Of a stretch of 40,006 nucleotides of DNA, positions 7,871 through 16,739 are shown in pieces. The stretch's first letter is position 1. Each line of letters opens with the position of its first letter. This DNA is from Sphingomonas sanguinis NBRC 13937. Its GTDB lineage: Bacteria > Pseudomonadota > Alphaproteobacteria > Sphingomonadales > Sphingomonadaceae. The stretch is from assembly GCF_001591005.1 (NCBI RefSeq), contig NZ_BCTY01000034.1:1-40006 (forward strand), given 5' to 3'. The notes beneath the pieces are model-generated. The model ran no database searches. It was not told the DNA's origin and saw nothing but the letters and a program-made list of their open reading frames with translations. Made by a program: the position numbers and the translations under genes.

Positions 7871-9348
7871 GCGTCCCTCGCCACCCGCAGCATCGCCAGC
7901 GCCGCCAGGCTCATCACGCCCGCCGCGATGGCCATCGTCCACACGATGTCGTGCGGAAAGAAATGAACCACCACCGCTCCCATGATCGACGATACGATCA
8001 GCTGCGGCAGCACGATAAAGATGTTGAACAAGCCCATGTAGATGCCCAGCTTTTCTGCTGGTAGCGCCGCCGACAGGATCGCATAGGGCATGGTCAGGAT
8101 CGAGGCCCAGGCGATGCCGACCAGCACCATCGCCCCCATCAGCACCCACGCATCGCGGATCACCAGGAACGACGCGAAGCCCGCCGCGCCGCAGAGGAGA
8201 CCCAGCACATGGGTATTCCGCCGCCCGATCGCGCGTGCCAGCGGCGGCAGCGCGAACGCCCAGAGCGTCGCGACGCCGCTATACACCGCGAACAGGACGC
8301 CGACCCAGTTCGCCCCGGCGTTGAACGCTGCGCTATTGGTGTCGGTCGTGTGGAACACCCGCTCGGCGACGATCGGCGTGGTGTAGATCCACATGATGAA
8401 CAGGGCGGACCAGGTGAAGAACTGGACCAGCGCCAGCCGCTTCATCGTCGACGGCATGGCCGACAGATCGGCCAGGATCTGGCTGAGCGCGTTCTGCCCC
8501 TTGCCCGCCCGCACCAGCATCGCACTGACGATCTGCGCCAGCCCAAAGGCGCTCACGCCGCCGCCGAGCAGATAGACCGGCTTGTCGAGCGCGAACCATT
8601 TAACCGCCGCGACGATCAGGATACCCGCGACGATCCACACGGGCGCCGTGCGGATGCTGCTGGCGGGCACGGCATCGCTGTGCGCGGCCTGTCGCTCATC
8701 ACTTTCGGCAAAGCGGGCGAGTTGCTCGGGTGAATATTCGCGCGTCGTCAGGACCGTCCAGAGCACCGCCGTGAACAGCGCGGCGGCCCCGATATAGAAG
8801 CCATAGCGCACCGATGGCGGCACCTCGCCAGGCCCGGCGACATTGGCGACATGGAAGACATCGGTCAGCACCATCGGCGCCAGCGATCCCAGCACCGCGC
8901 CTGCACCGATAAAGCCGGTCTGAAACGCATAACCCGCCGTCCGCTGGCGGCTGGGCAGCATGTCGCCGACAAAGGCGCGGAAAGGCTCCATGGATATGTT
9001 GAGCGAGGCGTCGAGCAGCCAGAGCAGCAGCGCCGCCCCGATCAGCTCGCCCGCATTGGGCATCCCCAACAGCGCCAGCGTTGCCAGCACGGCGCCGGCC
9101 AGAAAATAAGGCCGCCGCCGCCCGAACCGGCCCCAGGTCCGATCGCTATAATGGCCGATTACTGGCTGAACCAGCAGCCCGGTCAGCGGTGCTGCGATCC
9201 AGAGGAACGCCAAATCCTTCTCGGCGGTGCCCAGCGACTGGAAGATGCGGCTGACATTGGCGTTTTGCAGGGCAAAGCCGATCTGGATGCCGAAAAAGCC
9301 GAACGAGGTGTTCCACAACCTCCAAAAGCCTTGACGCGGCTTCTCCAT
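7867..9348 (-). CDS. MFS sugar transporter of the alpha-glucan locus (GPH/SUT-like)
   Basis: The 493-residue protein has about 12 membrane segments and the loop motif GHYSDRTWGRFGRRRPY (near residues 60-76), typical of the glycoside-pentoside-hexuronide and sucrose-proton symporter group. It would import maltose or short alpha-glucosides across the inner membrane, feeding the cytoplasmic alpha-glucosidase encoded opposite. The frame opens at a TTG at 9360, but the ATG at 9348 is preceded by GGGAGAGG at suitable spacing, so I start there. It lies 32 bases downstream of the lacI-type gene and is probably co-transcribed with it. A central cytoplasmic loop (about residues 220-250) is charged and variable. 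The substrate is inferred from the locus, not from residues. Confidence 0.87.
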   Translation of the reverse strand: MEKPRQGFWRLWNTSFGFFGIQIGFALQNANVSRIFQSLGTAEKDLAFLWIAAPLTGLLVQPVIGHYSDRTWGRFGRRRPYFLAGAVLATLALLGMPNAGELIGAALLLWLLDASLNISMEPFRAFVGDMLPSRQRTAGYAFQTGFIGAGAVLGSLAPMVLTDVFHVANVAGPGEVPPSVRYGFYIGAAALFTAVLWTVLTTREYSPEQLARFAESDERQAAHSDAVPASSIRTAPVWIVAGILIVAAVKWFALDKPVYLLGGGVSAFGLAQIVSAMLVRAGKGQNALSQILADLSAMPSTMKRLALVQFFTWSALFIMWIYTTPIVAERVFHTTDTNSAAFNAGANWVGVLFAVYSGVATLWAFALPPLARAIGRRNTHVLGLLCGAAGFASFLVIRDAWVLMGAMVLVGIAWASILTMPYAILSAALPAEKLGIYMGLFNIFIVLPQLIVSSIMGAVVVHFFPHDIVWTMAIAAGVMSLAALAMLRVARDA

Positions 9349-9380
9349 AACCTCTCCCAAATTTCTGTTATCGTTATGAT

Positions 9381-10412
9381 TTATGGCCTTATGCTCGATC
9401 CGCGCACGACCAGGGTGGCGGGCAGCAAGGTCGGCGTCGGCGGCTTGCCCGCAATTTCGGCCAGCAGCGCGCGGACCAGCAGCCGCCCGGCCGCCGCCGC
9501 ATCCTGCACCACGGTACTGAGCGGCGGATGCGCAAAGCTCGCCGCCGGAATATCGTCGAAGCCGACCAGCGAAATGTCACCGGGCACGCGCAATCCCGCC
9601 TCGGCCAGCACGCGCATCGCGGCCAAGGCGATCAGGTCGCTCGCCGCCATGATGCCGTCGAACGCCTTGCCCCGGGCCAGCAATTCGCGCGCGGCCCGCT
9701 CGCCCTCTTCCTCGCTGGAGATCGCACCGACTTGTAGCGCCGGATCGCAAGCCAGCGCCGCCTCTGCCAGCGCATCGCAATAGCCGCGATAGCGGTCGTG
9801 GAATTCGGGATAATGGTCCGTCGCATCGCCCAGGAACGCGATCCGCTTGCGCCCCTGTGCCACCAGATGCCGGGTCGCGGCCAGCGCGCCCGCATGATTG
9901 TCGCAGCCGATGGTCAACCCCGGCTGTCCGGGCGCAACCGAACCCCAGCGCACGAAATGAGTGCCCCGCGCGACCAGTGTCTCCAACTGTTCGCGATAGG
10001 CGGCATAATCGCCATAGCCGAGCAGGATCAGTCCGTCCGCGCGGTGACTGTCCTCATAATCCGCCTGCCAGTTGCTGGTCGGGTTCTGGAACGAGACGAG
10101 CAGGTCGTACCCAACCTCGGCACAGCTCTCCATGATCGAGCCTAACATACCGAGAAAAAAGGGATTGATTAGCGTTCGGCCCGGCGAGGGATCGCGGAAC
10201 AACAGCAGCGCCAGCGTCCGCGTCTGCCCGCTACGCAGGTTGGAGGCGGCCCGGTCGACCGTGTAGTTCAGCGTCTTCGCGATCGCCTCGATCCGCGCGC
10301 GGGTGGCGGCGCTGACCGAGGGGCTGCCGCGCAGCGCACGGCTGACCGTCGGCTGGGACACGCCCGCCATTTGCGCGATGTCGAACGATGTGGGCTTACG
10401 CGGACCGGCCAA
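9381..10412 (-). CDS. LacI-family regulator of the alpha-glucan locus
   Basis: The helix-turn-helix at the N-terminus (SFDIAQMAGVSQPTVSRAL) and hinge helix (DRAASNLRSGQT) are followed by a periplasmic-binding-protein-like sugar domain to the end, with the family signature LVGFDDIPAASFAHPPLS. The likely start is the TTG at 10412, about 10 bases after GAGGAGGAAG, which gives 343 residues, the usual length. An ATG at 10442 is in frame but lacks a ribosome binding site. The gene is divergent from the TonB receptor operon and upstream of the MFS gene, the classic place for a local repressor or activator. The effector is probably maltose or a maltodextrin; that is inferred from neighbours. Palindromes at 10486-10522 in the shared upstream region are candidate binding sites. 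Confidence 0.9.
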   Translation of the reverse strand: MAGPRKPTSFDIAQMAGVSQPTVSRALRGSPSVSAATRARIEAIAKTLNYTVDRAASNLRSGQTRTLALLLFRDPSPGRTLINPFFLGMLGSIMESCAEVGYDLLVSFQNPTSNWQADYEDSHRADGLILLGYGDYAAYREQLETLVARGTHFVRWGSVAPGQPGLTIGCDNHAGALAATRHLVAQGRKRIAFLGDATDHYPEFHDRYRGYCDALAEAALACDPALQVGAISSEEEGERAARELLARGKAFDGIMAASDLIALAAMRVLAEAGLRVPGDISLVGFDDIPAASFAHPPLSTVVQDAAAAGRLLVRALLAEIAGKPPTPTLLPATLVVRGSSIRP

Positions 10413-10485
10413 GACGTGCGCTTCCTCCTCTCCTCCCCGCATACCGACTTTCGTGATCCGGGTTAAGCGCGAGCCCTGTCGTAAT

Positions 10486-10512
10486 AATGCAACAGGCCGA
10501 AACGGCCGCATT
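10486..10512. promoter_or_regulatory. inverted repeat in the lacI/TonB-receptor divergent region
   Basis: GGCCG and CGGCC flank AAA, and the outer arms AATGC (10486-10490) and GCATT (10508-10512) extend the symmetry with a 4-base bulge on the left. It sits about 75 bases upstream of the lacI-type start and 107 upstream of the receptor start. It may be an operator; I see no second copy in the window. Confidence 0.35.
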
Positions 10513-10522
10513 GAATACGTAT
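10513..10522. promoter_or_regulatory. GAATACGTAT motif upstream of the first TonB receptor
   Basis: The 10-base motif contains the perfect palindrome ATACGTAT with a central CG, the form expected for a LacI-family operator half-pair. It ends 97 bases before the receptor start at 10620. The identical 10-mer ends 96 bases before the second receptor gene (37007-37016). It may be an operator or part of a promoter shared by both receptors. Confidence 0.4.
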
Positions 10523-10619
10523 GCGGCATTATTCCTTTTCGACGCGAACGATTTCACAGAGGCGTCAACAACCATACCCGTTGGTCGATACGAAAACGGG
10601 ATTTCTCGGAGGGGATTTC

Positions 10620-13364
10620 ATGACGGTTCGCCCTGTGGCGCCGGCCGATGCCGCGCGCTCATTCCTGAAGCTCGGGGTCAGCACGCTGGCCATGGTCATC
10701 GCCGCGCCGGTCTTTGCGCAGACCACGACGATCGTGCCCGCACCCACCACCAGCGCCAACGACACCGCCGCGCAACAGGCGCAGTCGGACGCCGCGTCCA
10801 GCGACATCGTCGTCACCGGCTTCCGCGCCGCGCTGGAAAACGCCGTCGCCGAGAAGAAGAACCGCGACCTGGTCGTTGAGTCCGTCTCCGCCGAGGATAT
10901 TGGCAAGCTGCCCGACGCCTCGATCGCCGAGTCCATTGCCCGCCTGCCCGGCGTCACGTCGCAGCGGGTGAACGGCCGCTCCAACGCCATCTCGATCCGC
11001 GGCTTCGCCCCCGACTTCTCGACCACCCTGCTGAACGGCCGCGAGCAGACCTCGACCGGCGATAATCGCGCGGTCGAGTATGACCAGTATCCGGCGGAAG
11101 TCGTCAACCAGGTCCTGATCTACAAGACGGCCAATGCCGGGCTGATCGGCCAGGGCCTGTCGGGTACGGTCGACTTGAAGACGATCCGTCCGCTCGATTA
11201 TGGCAAACGCGTGATCTCGGTCGGCGCGCGCGGCACCTATGCCGATATCGGCAAGCTGAATGCGGGGTCGAAGGACTTTGGCTATCGCGCCACCGCGACC
11301 TATGTCGACCAGTTCGCCGACGATACGATCGGCGTCGCGCTGTCGGCCAGCTATCTGAACGAACCATACCAGATTCAGGAAGGCAATGCCTGGGGCTATG
11401 CCCAGACCACCGTCGGCGGCCAGCCGGTGGACGTCATCGGCGGCTCCAAGTCCTATGTCACCTCGACCACGCTGAAGCGGCTGGGCCTTTCGGGCACAGT
11501 GCAGTGGCGGATGAGCGACACCTTCACCAGCACGCTCGATGGCTTCTATTCCGACTTCAACGACGACCAGATCAAGCGCGGTATCGAGCTGCCGCTGCAA
11601 TGGGGTTCGGGCACGTCGCTGACCAATGCGGTGGTCAATAACGGCCTCGTCACCTCGGGCACGTTCAACCGCGTCGAGGGCGTGATCCGCAACGACTCGT
11701 TCCAGCGCAAGGCCAAGCTCTATTCGTTCGGCTATAACGGCAAGTATAAGGGCGATGACGGCTGGAGCGCGTTCATCGACCTCAGCTATTCGCGCACCGA
11801 CCGCGACGAAGTGACGCTGGAGACCTATAGCGGCACCGGTTACGGCCAGGGTGTCGGCGCGACCGATACGCTGGGCTTCACCACCGGCCGGACCGGCACC
11901 GTGTTCAAGCCGACGCTGAACTATTCCGACCCCAACCTGATCCAACTGACCGATCCGCTGGGCTGGGGCGGCTCCACGCGCCAGACCGGCTATTACAATG
12001 ACCGCAAGGTCACCGATGAGATCAAGCAGTATCGCATCGAGATCGAACGCGAAGTCGAGACCCCGATCGTCAGCGCCCTGCGCTTCGGCCTGAACTATAC
12101 CGATCATGCCAAGTCGCTGGCACCCAACGAGTCCTTCGTGACGCTGCCCGGCACGGCCACCATCGCGCCGGTGCCGCAGCAATATCGCCAGACGCCGACC
12201 GACCTGACCTATCTGGGCCTGGGGCCGATGCTCAGCTACGATCCGCGCGCGCTGCTGGCGGGCGGGGTCATCGTCCTGACGCCGAACACCAGCCCGGACA
12301 TCCCCGCCAAGGCGTATCGCACCACCGAGCATCTGATGACCGCCTATGTGCAGGCGGACCTGAAGGCGCAGCTGGGCGCGGCCGAGCTGACCGGCAATAT
12401 CGGCGTGCAGGCGGTCGGGACCGAGCAGAAGTCGCGTGGCCTGGTTTATAACGGCACCGGCTATACCAACATCACCCAGGGCGACGATTACTGGGACATC
12501 CTGCCCAGCGCCAACCTGTCGCTGCGCCTGCCCAGCGACTGGGTGTTCCGCCTGGCCGCCGCGCGCCAGATGATGCGCCCGCGCTTCGACGACATGCGTG
12601 TCGCCCTGTCCTATGGCTTCGATGCCCAGCAGGGCCTGATCTCGGGCAATGGCGGCAACCCGTATCTCCGCCCGATCCGCGCCAATTCGTTCGACGCGAC
12701 GATCGAGAAATATTTCGGGACCAAGGGCTATCTGGCCGTCCAGGGCTTCTACAAGGACCTGGCGAGCTTCGTGTACAATCTGGAGCAGCCCTATAACTAT
12801 GCCGGGCTGCCCCTGCCCGCCGCCGTGCCGATCGGCACGCCGACGCAGGGACGCATCACCCGACCGATCAACGGCACCGGCGGCAAGATCTATGGCGCCG
12901 AGCTGGCGGGCACCCTGCCGCTGGGCCAGATCGTCGGCTTCCTCGATGGCTTTGGCCTGACGGGCGGTGGGTCGTACACCAAGACCGAGATCACCCCGAC
13001 GCCCGGCGGCAATGCCGAAGACATCCCCGGCTATTCGCGCTGGGTCGCCAACGGCACCGCCTATTTCGAGAAGTGGGGCTTCAACATCCGCGGCTCTGTC
13101 CGGTATCGGTCGACCTTCGTGGGTGAGCTGTCGGGCTTCGGTGCCAACCGCGTCCGCCGCCGCGCCATCGACGAGACGATCGTCGACGGCCAGATCGGCT
13201 ATGACTTCCAGGACGGTGCGCTGAAGGGCCTGTCGCTGTTCGTGCAGGGCCAGAACCTGACCGACACGCCGTTCGTCACCGTCAATGGCGGTCGCCGCGA
13301 CGAGGTGATCGATTATCAAAGCTATGGCCGCCGGTTCCTGGCCGGGTTTACCTATCGCTTCTGA
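10620..13364 (+). CDS. TonB-dependent receptor, probable maltodextrin/alpha-glucan uptake
   Basis: This 914-residue outer-membrane receptor moves its substrate into the periplasm using energy from TonB-ExbBD. A signal peptide ends at about residue 34 (VIAAPVFAQ). A TonB-box-like SDIVVTGFR follows near residue 62, then the plug domain (about 75-200, with DIGKLPDASIAESIARLPGV and ISIRGF). The rest is a 22-strand-type barrel with many alternating aromatic segments, ending in Phe (GFTYRF), as required for barrel assembly. The start at 10620 is set by the signal peptide and by GGAGGGG about 5 bases upstream; the frame opens earlier at 10521. It heads an operon of glucan-degrading enzymes and is divergent from a lacI-type gene, so an alpha-glucan substrate is inferred. 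A 6-bp hairpin (10577-10582 with 10595-10600) lies in the leader. Confidence 0.9.
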   Translation: MTVRPVAPADAARSFLKLGVSTLAMVIAAPVFAQTTTIVPAPTTSANDTAAQQAQSDAASSDIVVTGFRAALENAVAEKKNRDLVVESVSAEDIGKLPDASIAESIARLPGVTSQRVNGRSNAISIRGFAPDFSTTLLNGREQTSTGDNRAVEYDQYPAEVVNQVLIYKTANAGLIGQGLSGTVDLKTIRPLDYGKRVISVGARGTYADIGKLNAGSKDFGYRATATYVDQFADDTIGVALSASYLNEPYQIQEGNAWGYAQTTVGGQPVDVIGGSKSYVTSTTLKRLGLSGTVQWRMSDTFTSTLDGFYSDFNDDQIKRGIELPLQWGSGTSLTNAVVNNGLVTSGTFNRVEGVIRNDSFQRKAKLYSFGYNGKYKGDDGWSAFIDLSYSRTDRDEVTLETYSGTGYGQGVGATDTLGFTTGRTGTVFKPTLNYSDPNLIQLTDPLGWGGSTRQTGYYNDRKVTDEIKQYRIEIEREVETPIVSALRFGLNYTDHAKSLAPNESFVTLPGTATIAPVPQQYRQTPTDLTYLGLGPMLSYDPRALLAGGVIVLTPNTSPDIPAKAYRTTEHLMTAYVQADLKAQLGAAELTGNIGVQAVGTEQKSRGLVYNGTGYTNITQGDDYWDILPSANLSLRLPSDWVFRLAAARQMMRPRFDDMRVALSYGFDAQQGLISGNGGNPYLRPIRANSFDATIEKYFGTKGYLAVQGFYKDLASFVYNLEQPYNYAGLPLPAAVPIGTPTQGRITRPINGTGGKIYGAELAGTLPLGQIVGFLDGFGLTGGGSYTKTEITPTPGGNAEDIPGYSRWVANGTAYFEKWGFNIRGSVRYRSTFVGELSGFGANRVRRRAIDETIVDGQIGYDFQDGALKGLSLFVQGQNLTDTPFVTVNGGRRDEVIDYQSYGRRFLAGFTYRF

Positions 13365-13375
13365 TGATCCCCTAC

Positions 13376-13405
13376 CCCCGCGCCGGTGAGCCCACCTGCG
13401 CGGGG
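13376..13405 (+). promoter_or_regulatory. strong hairpin between receptor and halogenase genes
   Basis: CCCCGCGC (13376-13383) pairs with GCGCGGGG (13398-13405), and GGTG (13385-13388) pairs with CACC (13393-13396) inside it, with a 4-base loop. The right arm overlaps the GGGGAAG that serves as the halogenase ribosome binding site. There is no T-run. It probably protects the receptor message or limits downstream expression. Confidence 0.55.
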
Positions 13406-13410
13406 AAGCT

Positions 13411-14949
13411 GTGAGACGCCGCATGGACGCCGCCCCTTCCGCAGACCGTATCGCCCGACGGGTCGTGATCGTCGGCGGCGGCACCGCCGGATGGATGGCG
13501 GCGGCGGCGCTGGCGCGGTTCCTGCCCGCCGACCACCGCATCACCCTGATCGAGTCCGACGCGATCGGCACGGTCGGCGTGGGTGAGGCGACCATCCCCG
13601 GCATCCGCCTGTTCAACCAGATGCTGAGCCTGGACGAGGCCGAGTTTCTCCGCGCGACGAACGGCTCCTTCAAGCTGGGCATCCGGTTCGAGGGTTGGTC
13701 GGGCGAGGGCAGCGGTTATCTCCACGCGTTCGGCAACATCGGTCGCGGGCTGGGGCTCGTGCCCTTCCACCATTATTGGCTGCGCGGCGGCGGTGCGGCC
13801 AACCCGGCCTCGCTATGGGGCCATATGGCAAGCGCGCAAGCCGCGATGAGCGGCCGTTTCGCCCCCGATCCCGGCCGCCCCGACCTACCGAGCGGTCTGG
13901 CCTGGGCCTATCATTTCGACGCCAGCCTCTACGCCGCGTTGCTCCGCCGCCACGCCGAAGGCGCGGGCGTGATCCGGGTCGAGGGCCGCATCGCCTCGGT
14001 CGCGCGCGACACGGGCGGGCGGATCGACCATGTCGTGCTGGAGGACGGAGACGCCCATGCGGGCGACCTGTTCGTCGACTGCACGGGTTTCCGCGCGCTG
14101 CTGATCGGCGAGACGCTGGCCGAGCCGTTCGACGACTGGTCGGAGTTGCTACCCTGTGACCGCGCGCTGGCGGTGGCAGGCGAGCGCACCGCCCCCCTGC
14201 CACCCTATACCCGCGCGATCGCGCATGGTGCCGGGTGGCGCTGGCGCATTCCGCTTCAGCATCGCACCGGCAATGGCCTGGTCTATGACAGCCGCCATCT
14301 GTCGGAGGACGAAGCCGCCGACCGGCTGCTGACCGCGATGAACGGCGAGGCGATGGGCGAGCCGCGCCGCTTACGCTTCACCACCGGACGCCGCTGCCGC
14401 GCCTGGGTCGGCAATTGCGTTGCGCTGGGTCTGGCGGCGGGGTTCCTGGAGCCGCTGGAGTCGACCAGCATCCACCTGATCCAGTCGGGCATCGCGCGAC
14501 TGCTCGAATATTGGCCGGGCCCGACGCTCCAGCCGGTCGAGATCGACGCCTATAACGCCGAGACGGCAGCCGAGTGGTTGGCGATCCGCGACTTCCTGAT
14601 CCTGCATTACCACGCCAATGCGCGGCCCGAACCCTTCTGGGCCGAGCGGCGGGCTGTGCCCCTGCCCGACAGCCTCGCCGCCCGGATCGCGCTGTTCCGT
14701 GCCAGCGGGCGCTTTCGCCGCGACGGCGACGAACTCTTCGCCGAGCCCGGCTGGGTTCAGGTGATGATCGGCCAAGGTATCATCCCGGCCGGCCATCATG
14801 CGCTGGCCGATGCGCTGTCTGCGCATGAACTCGACGATTTCCTCCACCTCACCCGGCGTCACGCCGCACAGGTGGCCGCCCGGCTGCCCACGCACGACGC
14901 CTTCCTCGCCGCGCATTGCGCCGCCCCTGCCCCAAAGGTTTTCGCATGA
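13411..14949 (+). CDS. tryptophan-halogenase-like flavin-dependent protein
   Basis: The 512-residue protein belongs to the FAD-dependent tryptophan halogenase family. The dinucleotide-binding motif VVIVGGGTAGWMAA is at about residues 18-31. Lys88 (in SFKLGIRFEGW) matches the lysine that forms the haloamine or guides HOX. WRWRIP (about 276-281) is the family WxWxIP motif, and Glu350 (in EPLEST) matches the second catalytic residue. So it looks catalytically complete. In Sphingomonas, Caulobacter and Xanthomonas such genes recur beside TonB receptors for glycans; related enzymes have been shown to halogenate indole-like compounds in vitro, but the natural substrate is unknown. No separate flavin reductase is nearby. 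The GTG at 13411 has GGGGAAG just upstream; an ATG at 13423 is an alternative. The stop overlaps the amylase start by 4 bases. Confidence 0.9.
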   Translation: MRRRMDAAPSADRIARRVVIVGGGTAGWMAAAALARFLPADHRITLIESDAIGTVGVGEATIPGIRLFNQMLSLDEAEFLRATNGSFKLGIRFEGWSGEGSGYLHAFGNIGRGLGLVPFHHYWLRGGGAANPASLWGHMASAQAAMSGRFAPDPGRPDLPSGLAWAYHFDASLYAALLRRHAEGAGVIRVEGRIASVARDTGGRIDHVVLEDGDAHAGDLFVDCTGFRALLIGETLAEPFDDWSELLPCDRALAVAGERTAPLPPYTRAIAHGAGWRWRIPLQHRTGNGLVYDSRHLSEDEAADRLLTAMNGEAMGEPRRLRFTTGRRCRAWVGNCVALGLAAGFLEPLESTSIHLIQSGIARLLEYWPGPTLQPVEIDAYNAETAAEWLAIRDFLILHYHANARPEPFWAERRAVPLPDSLAARIALFRASGRFRRDGDELFAEPGWVQVMIGQGIIPAGHHALADALSAHELDDFLHLTRRHAAQVAARLPTHDAFLAAHCAAPAPKVFA

Positions 14950-16739
14950 AAAAGCTGCTGCTCGCGCTCCTCGCGACCGCCACGCCGCTCGCCGCACAGG
15001 ATTATCGCCAGCGCCTGCCGCAGGACGAGGTGATTTATTTCGTCCTGCCCGACCGCTTCGAGAATGGCGACACGGCCAATGATCGCGGCGGCCTGAAGGG
15101 CGGACCGCTGACCACCGGCTTCGACCCGACGCACAAGGGCTTCTACCATGGCGGCGACCTGAAGGGGCTGACCCAGCGGCTCGATTATATCCAGGGGTTG
15201 GGCGCGACCGCGATCTGGCTGGGACCGATCTTCAAGAACAAGGCCGTGCAGGGCGCCAAGGGGCAGGAGAGCGCGGGCTATCACGGCTATTGGATCACCG
15301 ACTTCACCACGGTCGATCCGCATCTGGGCAGCGAGGCGGACCTGCGCGCCTTCATCGCGGCGGCGCATGGCCGGGGGATGAAGGTCTATATGGACATCAT
15401 CGTCAACCATACGGCGGACGTGATCCAGTATCGCGAATGCGCCGAAGGCTCGCCCTGCCCGTATCGCGATCGTGCGACCTATCCCTATCAGCGGCGCGGC
15501 GGCGTGAAGGGCGCGGCGATCAATCCCGGCTTTCTGGGCGACGATGTGCAGACGGCGGCGAACTTCGCGCATCTGACCGACCCGAATTACGCCTATACCC
15601 CCTATGTCCCGGCAGGTGAGAAGAACGCCAAGACGCCCGCCTGGCTCAACGATCCGATCTATTACCACAATCGCGGCAATACGAGCTTCGAGGATGAGAG
15701 CTCGACCATGGGCGACTTCTCGGGGCTGGACGACCTCTACACCGAAAATCCGCGTGTTATCGCGGGCATGATCGACATCTATGGCAGCTGGATCGACCGG
15801 TTCGGCATCGACGGCTTCCGCATCGACACCGCCAAGCATGTGAACCCGACGTTCTGGCGCAGCTTCGTGCCCGCCATGCTCGACCGCGCCAAGGCGAAGG
15901 GCATCCCGAACTTCCACATCTTCGGCGAGGTGACGGCAGGGATGGAGCCGGGTGCGCTCGCCCGCTGGACCAAGATCGCCGATTATCCGGCCGTCCTCGA
16001 CTTCGCCTTCATGAACGCGGTGATCCAGACGGTCGCGGAGAACAAGCCGACGCGCGTCCTCTCCAACCTGTTCGAGGGCGATGTGCTCTACGCCAAGGGC
16101 GAGGCGACGGCGGACATATTGCCGACCTTCCTGGGCAATCACGACCATGGCCGCTTTGCGCGTGACGTGCGCGTCGCCAATCCGAATGCCTCGGACGAGG
16201 AAATCCTGAAGCGGGTCGAACTCGGCCACGCCATGCTGCTGACGCTGCGCGGTGTGCCGACCATCTATTCGGGCGACGAACAGGGTTTCGCAGGCGACGG
16301 CAACGATCAGGACGCGCGCGAGGACATGTTCGCCAGCAAGGTCGCGAGTTACAACGACAACAGGCTGGTCGGCACGTCCAAGACGACCGCGACCGACAGT
16401 TTCATACCCTCTCATCCGCTCTACCGTGAGATCGCAACACTAGCCCGCCTGCGCACCGCCAATCCTGCGCTCACGCGAGGGCGACAGGTGATCCGGGCGC
16501 GGGGCGATGCACCGGGGCTGTTCGCCGTCTCGCGCTTCGATCCCGCCACGGGCCGCGAATATGTGATTGCCTTCAACACCTCGGCCCAGCCTCTTGCTCA
16601 GGCCGTGCAGGTTGAAACGGCATCGCAACGCTTCGCGACCATGGCGGGCCGTTGCGCCCCGACTGCCGCTGCGCCGGGAAGCCTGATGTTGGAATTGCCC
16701 GCCTTCGGCTATGCCGTCTGCGCGGCGGAGAGCCGTTGA
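14946..16739 (+). CDS. periplasmic GH13 alpha-amylase
   Basis: The protein has 597 residues with a Sec signal peptide (MKKLLLALLATATPLAAQ), which sets the start at 14946. It is a GH13 (beta/alpha)8 enzyme hydrolysing alpha-1,4 links in starch-like glucans. The four conserved regions are present: DIIVNHTAD, GFRIDTAKH with nucleophile Asp294, HIFGEVTAG with acid/base Glu328, and FLGNHDHGR with transition-state stabiliser Asp400. A C-terminal beta domain covers about residues 500-597. The signal peptide places it in the periplasm or outside, where it would shorten oligosaccharides brought in by the receptor. It could equally be a cyclomaltodextrinase- or maltodextrin-type enzyme; exact specificity is not readable. 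It overlaps the halogenase stop by 4 bases and the next gene by 1 base. Confidence 0.92.
   Translation: MKKLLLALLATATPLAAQDYRQRLPQDEVIYFVLPDRFENGDTANDRGGLKGGPLTTGFDPTHKGFYHGGDLKGLTQRLDYIQGLGATAIWLGPIFKNKAVQGAKGQESAGYHGYWITDFTTVDPHLGSEADLRAFIAAAHGRGMKVYMDIIVNHTADVIQYRECAEGSPCPYRDRATYPYQRRGGVKGAAINPGFLGDDVQTAANFAHLTDPNYAYTPYVPAGEKNAKTPAWLNDPIYYHNRGNTSFEDESSTMGDFSGLDDLYTENPRVIAGMIDIYGSWIDRFGIDGFRIDTAKHVNPTFWRSFVPAMLDRAKAKGIPNFHIFGEVTAGMEPGALARWTKIADYPAVLDFAFMNAVIQTVAENKPTRVLSNLFEGDVLYAKGEATADILPTFLGNHDHGRFARDVRVANPNASDEEILKRVELGHAMLLTLRGVPTIYSGDEQGFAGDGNDQDAREDMFASKVASYNDNRLVGTSKTTATDSFIPSHPLYREIATLARLRTANPALTRGRQVIRARGDAPGLFAVSRFDPATGREYVIAFNTSAQPLAQAVQVETASQRFATMAGRCAPTAAAPGSLMLELPAFGYAVCAAESR

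Noticed and set aside
10442..10529. Upstream extension of the LacI-type gene to an ATG at 10529.
   Set aside because: It would run through the palindromes in the divergent promoter region and add residues absent from LacI-family proteins; GAGGAGGAAG points to a start near 10412.
10659..13682. Open frame of about 1000 codons on the minus strand opposite the first TonB receptor gene.
   Set aside because: Same composition artefact; the plus strand encodes a complete receptor with signal peptide and C-terminal Phe.
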